Source of the DNA: Polaromonas sp.
Lineage (GTDB): Bacteria; Pseudomonadota; Gammaproteobacteria; Burkholderiales; Burkholderiaceae_C
Direction of reading: 5' to 3'
Length of the DNA: 47,040 bases
NCBI GenBank assembly: GCA_013298945.1
Contig: JAAFJR010000006.1
Location: forward strand, 148,047 to 195,086
Of this stretch, positions 37,161 to 45,574 are shown piece by piece. A model generated the notes under the pieces. The model was not told the DNA's origin, did not search any database, and saw only the letters and a list, made by a program, of their open reading frames with translations. The position numbers and the translations under genes are program-made. How positions within the stretch are numbered: the first letter of the stretch is position 1; every line of letters starts with the position of its first letter.

Positions 37161-39488
37161 TTAAGAAATTTTTCTTGGCGGCCATGCAAAACTCATGTCA
37201 TCACGCCCATCCGTTAGATTTGGATTGTAAGCAGGGTCGTTATATAACTTGTCACCCCAGCGCTTACGCATGTAGCGCAACTCTTTCTCGGCACGCCGCT
37301 GCTTTTCAGGCGAGTGGTCTTGCCCGCGTGTGGCAGATTCGTGATGTATCAGTTCGGCATGCGGTGTCCATACGTTGCGATAACCAGCTTCCACGAGCTT
37401 CAAACAAAAATCAACGTCGTTAAACCCCACAGCCAATTCTTGATCATTCAAACCGCCTACCTGTTCAAACAAGGCTTTTCTAACCACCAAGCACGCTCCT
37501 GTCACGGCAGAAAAATTCTGCGTCAACACCGCTCTGCCATTGAAACCTGGCTCACCCTTGGGTAAATGCTTGTGAATGTGCCGTGCCACACCGCCGACCA
37601 ACACCATGCCCGCATGCTGCAGCGTTTGGTCAGGGTACCACAGCCGCGCACCCACGGCGCCTACACCTGGGCGCAGTGCATGGCTCACCATCTCGGTTAA
37701 CCAACCTTCTGACACCACCTCAATATCATCATTCACCAACGCCAAAACCTCACCTTGCGCGAAACCAACTGCGTAATTATTCAAAGCAGAGTAGTTAAAC
37801 GCGTAGTTATCACGAATCACCCTAATGCGCGCATGCGATGATAATTTTTTTAAATAATCCAGTGTTTCAGGCTGATCCGAGCCATTGTCCATAACCAAAA
37901 TTTCATAATTCGAGTAGCTGGTTTTGCTCAACATACTGTCAATACACTGGCGCAGCAATGCAAAGTTGTTTTTCGTCGGAATAATCACACTCATGCGTGG
38001 TGGTACTTCCGGCAAAGCATGTGTAATACGTTGAGGTACGACTGCCTCTGTACCCCAGCTAAGCTGGCGAACATGTACCAACACCTGCGGGATATGGTGA
38101 ATTTGCACCGGCTCAGTACGCGCCAAGGCACGAGAAATCAGCTCAAAACTATTTGTATAGCCACCCAACTTGCGAACCATGCTTGTCTTGAAAAAGCACA
38201 AGTCATGAAGGTAATGTTGCGAAATGCTGCCGCTCAGGAATAGATCCACATTCCAATCGGGTTTGAAATCGGGCTGTGTACGTTGAAAATCGGGTGCTAA
38301 TAGTTTATCGCTGTCAGAATAGATTATTTGTGTGTTTTTAACCTCAAATATGGCTATAGCCGGCGTATTTAATGCTTGAATAGCTATTTTATTTATAGCA
38401 TTTATCTCGACAACCCAATCTCCCGTTGCTCCACCAAATGCTGCCGATAGCATATCTTCAGCGTCTGACACCTGCACCAGTTTTATCCGTCCATCAGCTT
38501 GCGTCAAGCTGTTCAACATCTGTAGCACAGCAGCATCCGCATGCTTTAAAGCCGCGATGCACAGCTCCCATTTCGGATAAACCTGCGCTTGAACCGACCC
38601 CACAGCTTCCTTTAGCCAATGGCGCCACTGTACATTCGGCGCTTCGCCCGCATGAGCCAGCGCCATCAGCAGAGAAATCGTAGGCGCATCTGGCTTTGAC
38701 GCCAAATCATGCGCTTGCTGCGTCAATTGCGCAGTTTCTTCCGCTGTCGGGCTGTCATACCGACGCAACCACTCGGAGTAATCACTGCGGTCAAAGTCCT
38801 TTTCTGGCGCTGCTCGCCAAGCTTGTTCGATGCTATACCCAGATTTCTTCCATGGCGGCAACATATCATCGGCAGAGGGCTTTTGAATAACGGGATCAAC
38901 AAACGCTTCACCACGTCGCCAAGCCATCAATCGTCGCAACGGCTTGCTGACACGCCAGCTTGCAGAGTTTTGATAGTCAGCACTCACCGACTTATAGATT
39001 TGCTCAGTATGCAACGCTAAAAAATGATCACGCTGTGCCTGCACATGCGCCACTTCTGCTTTGGCGCGATTACGAGCTACCTCCATTTGGTGCAGGTCAT
39101 GTTCCAGTTGATCAATACGTGCCTCTTGCTCTACCAAGCGCGGATCAATAGGCGTGTAGGGCAAGAGTTTGTCTGGTCGCCAATCTGCATGTACAGCCGA
39201 CGCTTGCAGCCAAGGTTCAAAATCGCGCCGTGTTAGCGCATAGCCCGCAACACTCAGCGAATTTTCTAAAAATTGCAAGCGCGTAAAGCGCCGCACCGTG
39301 GCGTGCTCGCCGACATGTGGCACAGCATCCAACCAAGCAAGCAACGCTTGGCAAATCGCTGCATCGCTAGCATGCGTAGCCTGTGCATAAAGTTTGATCA
39401 AAGCGCCTACTTGCACCAACGTCCAGCCGTCCTGCCCAAGTAGTTGTGCCAAGTCTGCTTTGGCCGTGTCTTGTATCGAATGGGTCAT
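37161..39488 (-). CDS. Two-domain GT2 glycosyltransferase with a degenerate first domain
   Basis: 775 residues. Order: a helical region of about 110 residues, a coiled coil (about 118-155), the module NSASWRVSKPLRRLM at about 174-188, a first GT2-like domain (about 268-480), then a complete second GT2 domain from MSVIIPTKNN (about 499-508) with NDD at 587-589 and NDVDFCLKL at about 690. In the first domain the DxD-like site expected near 363-366 reads N-A-I-N because a copy of the 51-bp repeat lies there (residues 363-379), so this domain is probably not catalytic. The second domain likely acts in O-antigen or capsule assembly. The start overlaps the next glycosyltransferase stop by 4 bases. 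Confidence 0.88.
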   Translation of the reverse strand: MTHSIQDTAKADLAQLLGQDGWTLVQVGALIKLYAQATHASDAAICQALLAWLDAVPHVGEHATVRRFTRLQFLENSLSVAGYALTRRDFEPWLQASAVHADWRPDKLLPYTPIDPRLVEQEARIDQLEHDLHQMEVARNRAKAEVAHVQAQRDHFLALHTEQIYKSVSADYQNSASWRVSKPLRRLMAWRRGEAFVDPVIQKPSADDMLPPWKKSGYSIEQAWRAAPEKDFDRSDYSEWLRRYDSPTAEETAQLTQQAHDLASKPDAPTISLLMALAHAGEAPNVQWRHWLKEAVGSVQAQVYPKWELCIAALKHADAAVLQMLNSLTQADGRIKLVQVSDAEDMLSAAFGGATGDWVVEINAINKIAIQALNTPAIAIFEVKNTQIIYSDSDKLLAPDFQRTQPDFKPDWNVDLFLSGSISQHYLHDLCFFKTSMVRKLGGYTNSFELISRALARTEPVQIHHIPQVLVHVRQLSWGTEAVVPQRITHALPEVPPRMSVIIPTKNNFALLRQCIDSMLSKTSYSNYEILVMDNGSDQPETLDYLKKLSSHARIRVIRDNYAFNYSALNNYAVGFAQGEVLALVNDDIEVVSEGWLTEMVSHALRPGVGAVGARLWYPDQTLQHAGMVLVGGVARHIHKHLPKGEPGFNGRAVLTQNFSAVTGACLVVRKALFEQVGGLNDQELAVGFNDVDFCLKLVEAGYRNVWTPHAELIHHESATRGQDHSPEKQRRAEKELRYMRKRWGDKLYNDPAYNPNLTDGRDDMSFAWPPRKIS
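38352..38402 (-). repeat. 51-bp interspersed repeat, copy 10 (in a glycosyltransferase gene)
   Basis: Near-consensus with perfect hairpin arm GCTATAAATAAAATAGC. A sense: N-A-I-N-K-I-A-I-Q-A-L-N-T-P-A-I-A. It occupies the first GT2 domain at the same place as copy 11 does in the paralogous protein. Confidence 0.9.
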
Positions 39489-42400
39489 GGCTTCAATTCT
39501 TTTAATACTGTTGTGTTGTTAAAGTCCAATGCCTGAAGCAATGCGGCACGCTGCTGACACCACAGAAAACGGGTTTGCACGTCTTGATAAGCCGCCTGCG
39601 CCATGGCGGCGTAGTTGCCACGCTGCGCAATCGCCAAATGCAGCGCCGCCTCCCAAGCATCGTCAGCCACCACATAACCGTTTTCACCATGGCGGATCGC
39701 GTGTGTATAGGCATATGTGGCAGAGGCCAAGCTCAACGTTCCCACGGCTGCCGCGTCAAAATACTTCAGCTCAGACTTACAGTGGGTAAAGTCGTTACTC
39801 TGCAGCGGTATAAGATTGAAATCGACCGATGCGATCAATTCCTGCAGCGTCAAATAGTCCGTAAACCCATGCTTAATCACGCGTTCGGCAAAATGGCTGT
39901 TCAAAAGACTATGTGGGCCGCAAGCGACCGCCATGTCCATGTGTCCCACAATGAGCAGCTCGACACGCGGGTCGGCAGCCATCACTGCCTCCAGCGCGGG
40001 GACAATCATTGCAAAATCACGGTTGTGAGAGGCAGAACCACTAAAATACCCCAGTCTGATGCGCTCCCCCGCTGTACATACACCTACCGCAAACCCCGAC
40101 GCTTTTTTCTGCAGGTACAAGGGTTCAGACACCTGCCACTGCGCTTGGTTGATGAAGTTAGGGACGACCTTAACAGGGAAAGCCTTATTCGGCACGCCCT
40201 GCCCCTGCCATGCTTGCAATTTGTTTGCCAAATACGCATTGGTGGTGATAACGCCGTCGCACAAACGTACAGCCTGTGCCATACGCCCCACCACGCTGTG
40301 CCAGTAATTCAAGTTATCGTCTGTGGCGGCTTGACCTAGCGTGTCCATGATCAGCGCAATGGCTGCAGGGTCGACCACCAAATCGTCCAGATCAAACCAG
40401 ACCTTTTTACCCTGCGATTTGAATGCCTGCACCAAACCAGCCAAACCCGCGTCAAAGCGCGCACGGCTGATGACCAAGACGTCTGCGTTGCGTACTATGT
40501 GTGCTATGTGCGCCGCGTATTTCAAATCATCCACGACAAAACACGCCGCCGAGGTGTGCAGCGCCTGTGCAGAACCATCAGCCGACGGCGTATTCAACAC
40601 CTCAGCCATATTGGCGGCTCGGTACCTGAAGGTGCTGCTTTGCACATTTTCAGCAAAATAAGCCACCCGTAGCCGCCCGCGTGACAAGGTCGCCAAGCGC
40701 GCATACAAAGGCGGCAAGCCAGACTGTGCTGGGGCGGCTGTGGCCAAACGTGTTTGCATCCGGCCACGCGGCGGCCACGCCAGTCCAAAATCTTGCGCAC
40801 TCAGCGTCAAATTTGGGCTGTAAGCAGGATCGTTTTGCAACTCGGCCGCCCAGTGCCGCTGCATATAGGCCAGCTCAGAGGCAAAGCGGGCTTTCTTAGC
40901 CGGTGTGTCCTCAAAACCGCGCGTGGCCGACTCGTGGTGGTATAGGTCGGCAAAAGGAGTCCAAATATTGCGCAGACCGATTTTTTGCAGTTTCAGACAA
41001 AAATCCACGTCATTACAAGATATTTTTAGCGCATCTTCGTTCAGCCCACCCACCGCCTCAAAGCTGCTTTTGCGCACCAGCAGGCAAGCCCCGGTCACAG
41101 CAGAAAAGTTCTGCGCCAGCGCCATGCGTCCTTTGTAACCCAAGCTACCGCGTGGGAAGTGGTTATGCGCATGGGCCGCCCAGCCGTGTATGCCCAACAC
41201 CACACCACCATGCTGCAAGGTATCGTCTGGAAACCACAGCCGCGCCCCAACCGCCCCCACGCCTGGGCGCAGCGCGTGGCAGACCAGTTCGTCCAGCCAG
41301 TCTGGGGAGATCACCTCAATGTCGTTGTTGATCAAACCAACCAACGCACCCTTGGCCACCTTGACGGCGGCATTGTTCAGCGCCGAGTAGTTAAAAGGCG
41401 CATCTATTCGCAGCACTCGGATATTCGCCTCGGTCGCTATTTGTTTGAAATAGGCCAGCGCGTCCGGGTCGTCCGAGCCGTTGTCCACCACGATGATCTC
41501 AAACTGCGGGTAAGTCGTTTTTTGTTGGATGCTGTCAATGCACTGGCGTAATAAATCCAGCCCGTTACGGGTCGGGATGATCAAGCTCACCAGCGGCTGC
41601 TCGGGCAAATCATAGCGGATGCGGTAGCCATGACTCATGTTGTCCACGCTGGCGGCCACACCGCTGCGCTGCAAGTGTGCCTCCAATACCAGCTTTCCCG
41701 CTGCAGACGCAGGTGCAGCAGCCGTTGCTGTGTCTTGTACGTGCAGTACGCCTTCAATACTACTGGAGCCGCTCAAGCCATGCTGCCTTGCATGAAACAA
41801 CACCTGCGGCACATGGCTAATCTGTTCAGCTTGCACCCGCTCCATGCAGCGCAAGGACAGGTCAAAGTCCATCGCTATTGTCCAATCGGGGCAGCTGGCG
41901 CTGTTGTCCACATAACCACTCAGCGCCTGCACCAAGGCCGTGCGGTAGATGCCAAAACGCCCGATCAGGTTGTGCGACAGGTGCAAATCAGGGTTCCAGT
42001 CGCACTTGAAATACGGCCCGGCGCGCTGCCCGCCTGCATCTAGCACGTCTTCATCTGCATAAATTATTTTGCAATGTTCATCATCATTTATGGCTGTAGC
42101 CAGCGTATTTATTGCCTTAACAGCTATTAAATCAGTAGCATTTAAACGCACAACCCAAGCACTCGGATTGTCCACGGTGCTGCTCACCATGCTCAGGGCG
42201 TGGTTGCTGAGCTGCGCCAATGTGCTGCCCGCGCCCGTAGCTGGTACATACGCCAATTTGATGCGCGGCTCAGCCTGGGCGCTGCGCCTCAGCAGGACTT
42301 GCAGCGCAGCGCTGGCTGGCGCGTCTACGGTTATGCACAGCTCCCAGTTGGGGTAGATTTGCTGCCGCACCGACGCCAGCGTGGCCTCCAGCAAGTCCAA

Positions 42401-42745
42401 CGCGGCCGCGTCTTGCAGGCTTATGCTTGGGCAAGGCAGCAAAATAGAGAACAGCGGCAGCACCGCAAAGCCCTCGATTTGCACCTTCAAGTTAGCGCAC
42501 ACTTCGTCGTTAGGCGAATCAAAATCACGCACCCACTGGGCATACTCACGCAGTGGCACTTTGGTATGAGGCAGCGCAGCGGCTGGTTTGCGTAGCAAAC
42601 GCTTTAGCGCACTAACTGCCCAGCGTAATGGTGCTGTTATCCGCCAGCTAGTAGACTCGTGCAACGCAGCTAGTTGCTGGTCGCGCTGAATCAACAACTC
42701 TTGCAGCGTTGCATCGGGAATATCAGCTGATGTAGACCTTGTCAC
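39485..42745 (-). CDS. Three-domain glycosyltransferase (GT2-GT2-GT4)
   Basis: 1086 residues. The N-terminus has an [12 protein letters not shown] module (about 31-42). A first GT2-like domain spans about 96-330, a complete second GT2 domain starts at VSLIIPTRNG (about 386-395) with INNDIEV near 472-478 and NDVDFCLKL near 578, and a GT4/GT1-like domain runs from about 690 to the end. The first domain has N-A-T-D (202-205) where a D-x-D-D motif is usual; a repeat copy covers residues 202-218, so activity there is doubtful. Domains two and three could add two different sugars. It is paralogous to the 775-residue neighbour in the first two domains. Confidence 0.88.
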   Translation of the reverse strand: MTRSTSADIPDATLQELLIQRDQQLAALHESTSWRITAPLRWAVSALKRLLRKPAAALPHTKVPLREYAQWVRDFDSPNDEVCANLKVQIEGFAVLPLFSILLPCPSISLQDAAALDLLEATLASVRQQIYPNWELCITVDAPASAALQVLLRRSAQAEPRIKLAYVPATGAGSTLAQLSNHALSMVSSTVDNPSAWVVRLNATDLIAVKAINTLATAINDDEHCKIIYADEDVLDAGGQRAGPYFKCDWNPDLHLSHNLIGRFGIYRTALVQALSGYVDNSASCPDWTIAMDFDLSLRCMERVQAEQISHVPQVLFHARQHGLSGSSSIEGVLHVQDTATAAAPASAAGKLVLEAHLQRSGVAASVDNMSHGYRIRYDLPEQPLVSLIIPTRNGLDLLRQCIDSIQQKTTYPQFEIIVVDNGSDDPDALAYFKQIATEANIRVLRIDAPFNYSALNNAAVKVAKGALVGLINNDIEVISPDWLDELVCHALRPGVGAVGARLWFPDDTLQHGGVVLGIHGWAAHAHNHFPRGSLGYKGRMALAQNFSAVTGACLLVRKSSFEAVGGLNEDALKISCNDVDFCLKLQKIGLRNIWTPFADLYHHESATRGFEDTPAKKARFASELAYMQRHWAAELQNDPAYSPNLTLSAQDFGLAWPPRGRMQTRLATAAPAQSGLPPLYARLATLSRGRLRVAYFAENVQSSTFRYRAANMAEVLNTPSADGSAQALHTSAACFVVDDLKYAAHIAHIVRNADVLVISRARFDAGLAGLVQAFKSQGKKVWFDLDDLVVDPAAIALIMDTLGQAATDDNLNYWHSVVGRMAQAVRLCDGVITTNAYLANKLQAWQGQGVPNKAFPVKVVPNFINQAQWQVSEPLYLQKKASGFAVGVCTAGERIRLGYFSGSASHNRDFAMIVPALEAVMAADPRVELLIVGHMDMAVACGPHSLLNSHFAERVIKHGFTDYLTLQELIASVDFNLIPLQSNDFTHCKSELKYFDAAAVGTLSLASATYAYTHAIRHGENGYVVADDAWEAALHLAIAQRGNYAAMAQAAYQDVQTRFLWCQQRAALLQALDFNNTTVLKELKP
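42092..42142 (-). repeat. 51-bp interspersed repeat, copy 11 (in a glycosyltransferase gene)
   Basis: Near-consensus; core GGCAATAAATACGCTGGCT differs at one base. A sense: N-A-T-D-L-I-A-V-K-A-I-N-T-L-A-T-A, with AAG at bases 25-27. It covers the DxD-like motif of the first GT2 domain. Confidence 0.9.
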
Positions 42746-42766
42746 ACTAGTAGATGTATTAAATCA

Positions 42767-42810
42767 GCGGGCGGCGACTCTCTTAATAATTTCATTAAGT
42801 GCTCACCCGC
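42767..42810 (-). other. Nested inverted repeats between two glycosyltransferase genes
   Basis: Outer arms GCGGG (42767-42771) and CCCGC (42806-42810), inner arms CTTAAT (42782-42787) and ATTAAG (42794-42799). They lie in the 84-base gap between the 788- and 1086-residue glycosyltransferase genes. Possible RNA processing or attenuation element; no T-run follows. Confidence 0.35.
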
Positions 42811-42829
42811 ATGGTATCGTTCCTATCAT

Positions 42830-45196
42830 TTAAGCGCAAAAACCCCAATTCTTACCTTGCACATCGGCAATTTGATTTAACCTAGCGTACATAGACTGAT
42901 GTGCTTTTTCAAGAGAGAAATGTGTTTGGATGTGATTTTTAGCCCGCTCCCCTAAGGCTTTGCATAATTCTGCATCGTCTACCAAGGTTTGCATGCACTC
43001 TGCAGCATGCTCGACATCAGGCTCGGCCCACCATTGACCTTTACGATATAAATTTTGGTCTTCCAAAATCTCCACCATCTTATACCGCACAGGCATGCTA
43101 TTGTGATGGTTCATAAATTCCATATTTCCAGAATAACCAGTGGCGATCACCGGCTTGCCTAGCAGCATAGATTCAGCCATCGCCAGCCCCAAACCTTCGG
43201 CCCGATGCAAAGACACATAGCAGTTGCATGCGGCGTACAAAGAAAAACTCTGGTAGCGATCTAACTCACCATCCACAATGAAAGCGTTCAAATTTTTGAT
43301 GGCTTCGTTCAGTTCTTTTTGACGCTCTGGCTGTTTATCGCTGTTAATGGTTTTAACAACCAGCCCAACGTCTTTTCTATTTCCAAATGCCAGCCTGTAA
43401 GCCTCAATAACCGACATCGGGTTTTTGCGGGACATAATACTATTATGATCAAACGCGAATACAAACAAAAATGTACTTTCAGGTAATGCAAAAGGCTTGC
43501 GCGAATAACTTACTTTTGTCTCATCAATCACAATAGGAATCGTCACTTTATGCACCGGAACAGGCGCGAACTGAACCATATTGTCTCGAATGTAGCTGGT
43601 TGTCACCCAAAGTTCATCAATCAATTTAGAACCCGCTCGCCACTCTGGAATCACGTCTACCAATTCCCAGTACCATAGGCCAATGTTGTAACGTCCTTGA
43701 AACTTGGAGATGCCGTATTTTTGAACAGCATACTCATGTTCGCTTGGATTTAGCATTGTTAAATTAATAGCAAACTTAAAATCCATTTCAAAATTTGTGA
43801 ATGTCTGGTCATGAACTTTGGCTAAAGCTGTTACACGTAAATCAATCAGTTCTAATGGAAAAGTGCTGCCTAAACCTAGCGCCATAGCTCTTGCAGCTTC
43901 TCCTAAGCCTAATACGCCGCTGAAAAACCCCAAAGCATTTATCCCCAAAGGACGCCTTACTTGACTTCTCTCCGGCATCACCAAAGCATCACTAGTTAAA
44001 TCACCGAAACCATGCGCAAGTTTTATAAATTCATTACGCATTACGCTTTGACTGTGCTTAAGCAATTCATTAAAGAGTTTAAACAACCTGCGTCTAGCTG
44101 TAGCAGAAGAAAATTGCACTAAATGCTCACTTTGAGCTCTTATGAATGCTGTGTAATTATTTTGCTCTCTGTCCGACCACCAATCTAAGCCATTAACTAC
44201 ACAAATTGCATTGCTCAACTGCTCTGTTAAAGATGCTATATCGCCAGTTTGCGCCAAATGCGCATCGTGCCCAGCCACAAACGGGACATTTGAATTGTTG
44301 TAGGAAACAATGCGGCAACCATTTGACAAAGCTTCCACAATGGGAACACAAAACCCCTCATGATACGTGGGTAAGGCAAAAATATCTGCGTCTTGGAGGA
44401 TTTGAAATTTTTGATCATCAGAAGCATTGAACAGGAATTTAATTTTCACTCTTCCTTGAAAATTTCGCTTCAATTTCAATGCATGTCTCTGCGCTTCATC
44501 TAGTAATGCACGATCTGAGTGATCTCGATTACACATAATAGTTAACTCAAGTACCGCCTGCTTTTCAATTGATAATGCGACTTTATCTAAATATAGTTCT
44601 ATTGCAGACAATAAATCCATGCCCCCCTTAGATTTGACGAAACGCCCTAAAAATGCAATTCGCGTGACATGGTCATAAAAGCTAGGTTTGCAACTGGGTG
44701 TGCCATATATTCTTTTGTACCATAAAGGTAGAATTGTTGCAGGCGTTGAAACGCCATGCGCACGCAACTCCTTCAAATTAGTAAGACTGTCACAAACCAC
44801 ATAATCGACCAACTGCAGGTTTTGTATCTGCTCAACACTTTTATCAAGCAACCCATGATGCTGCACCGCAACAAATTCTTTTGGAGTCACATTATGGAAT
44901 ATTGCCAATACCTTCGCATTCACGGGTGCCAAACTTACCAGATCCATCCATGGATAATAAATACCGTATTGAAAAATGACTATTTGACTAGACTGAAAAT
45001 GGGCATCTAATAATAAATGTCCCGCAAATTCAAGCACTTGAAATGATAATTCCTCTTGCGTGTATTCAGATTTAAAACCATAACATTTAACAGAATAGCC
45101 ATCTTCATCCCTTATCCAATCGGAATATGTTTTCATGATATTTGAAATTGCATCATTTTTGACGCAATGCACAGAAACTATTGAGATATTGACCAT
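42830..45196 (-). CDS. Tandem GT4 glycosyltransferase
   Basis: 788 residues, two GT4-type halves. The first (about 1-385) has IAFLGRFVKSKGGMDLL and the family site DADIFALPTYHEGFCVPIVEALSNGCRIV; the second (about 425-775) starts LGINALGFFSGVLGLGEAARAM and ends with SLHRAEGLGLAMAESMLLGKPVIATGYSGNMEF, the E-x7-E nucleotide-sugar motif. Both halves look complete, so it may add two sugars. It is AT-richer than the core genes to the left, judged by eye, as is usual for surface polysaccharide loci. It lies between the 1086-residue glycosyltransferase and a small coiled-coil gene. Confidence 0.88.
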   Translation of the reverse strand: MVNISIVSVHCVKNDAISNIMKTYSDWIRDEDGYSVKCYGFKSEYTQEELSFQVLEFAGHLLLDAHFQSSQIVIFQYGIYYPWMDLVSLAPVNAKVLAIFHNVTPKEFVAVQHHGLLDKSVEQIQNLQLVDYVVCDSLTNLKELRAHGVSTPATILPLWYKRIYGTPSCKPSFYDHVTRIAFLGRFVKSKGGMDLLSAIELYLDKVALSIEKQAVLELTIMCNRDHSDRALLDEAQRHALKLKRNFQGRVKIKFLFNASDDQKFQILQDADIFALPTYHEGFCVPIVEALSNGCRIVSYNNSNVPFVAGHDAHLAQTGDIASLTEQLSNAICVVNGLDWWSDREQNNYTAFIRAQSEHLVQFSSATARRRLFKLFNELLKHSQSVMRNEFIKLAHGFGDLTSDALVMPERSQVRRPLGINALGFFSGVLGLGEAARAMALGLGSTFPLELIDLRVTALAKVHDQTFTNFEMDFKFAINLTMLNPSEHEYAVQKYGISKFQGRYNIGLWYWELVDVIPEWRAGSKLIDELWVTTSYIRDNMVQFAPVPVHKVTIPIVIDETKVSYSRKPFALPESTFLFVFAFDHNSIMSRKNPMSVIEAYRLAFGNRKDVGLVVKTINSDKQPERQKELNEAIKNLNAFIVDGELDRYQSFSLYAACNCYVSLHRAEGLGLAMAESMLLGKPVIATGYSGNMEFMNHHNSMPVRYKMVEILEDQNLYRKGQWWAEPDVEHAAECMQTLVDDAELCKALGERAKNHIQTHFSLEKAHQSMYARLNQIADVQGKNWGFCA

Positions 45197-45257
45197 AGTT
45201 AGAATGGAGTTTGATTTTAGATTTATTGCTTAATATTTGCGGAAAAATAAACGCAAG

Positions 45258-45560
45258 TTATTTATGATTGATACGATTTAACTCAGCCATTTTTTGCGCC
45301 AATCTTGGAACTTGTGACGTTATAAAGATTTGATGTTTGGCGAGCTGTTCATTAATGGGTGATAAATCAATTTGTTCGCTTTGAATTTTTGAATATTGGT
45401 CAGCCATTTTTTGTAAATTAACTGCCTGCTCAGCTATAAGCTTACGAAATTCTGCACGCTCCTCTGGCAACCTAATTACCGCAACGATAATTCGTGCAAA
45501 TCTACCAATAACAGGCCAAGTACTCATCTTTCGTGCGAGTGTGCGTAATTTACTTTTCAT
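45258..45560 (-). CDS. Small coiled-coil protein of unknown function
   Basis: 100 residues from the ATG at 45560; the frame extends into gmd, which argues for the internal start. It is basic at the N-terminus (KSKLRTLARKM), then WPVIGRFARIIVAVIRLPEER and a helical stretch of heptad-like repeats to the C-terminus. The layout resembles the tails of proteins in such clusters that carry a coiled coil next to a short basic amphipathic segment. A weak match to the 51-bp repeat encodes L-I-A-E-Q-A-V-N in phase. Function unknown. Confidence 0.65.
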   Translation of the reverse strand: MKSKLRTLARKMSTWPVIGRFARIIVAVIRLPEERAEFRKLIAEQAVNLQKMADQYSKIQSEQIDLSPINEQLAKHQIFITSQVPRLAQKMAELNRINHK

Positions 45561-45574
45561 AAATACCCTTATTT

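Noticed and set aside
39575-40339. A 254-codon open frame opposite the 1086-residue glycosyltransferase gene
   Set aside because: It is antisense to a clear coding region, contains no recognisable domain, and reads as a frame shadow.
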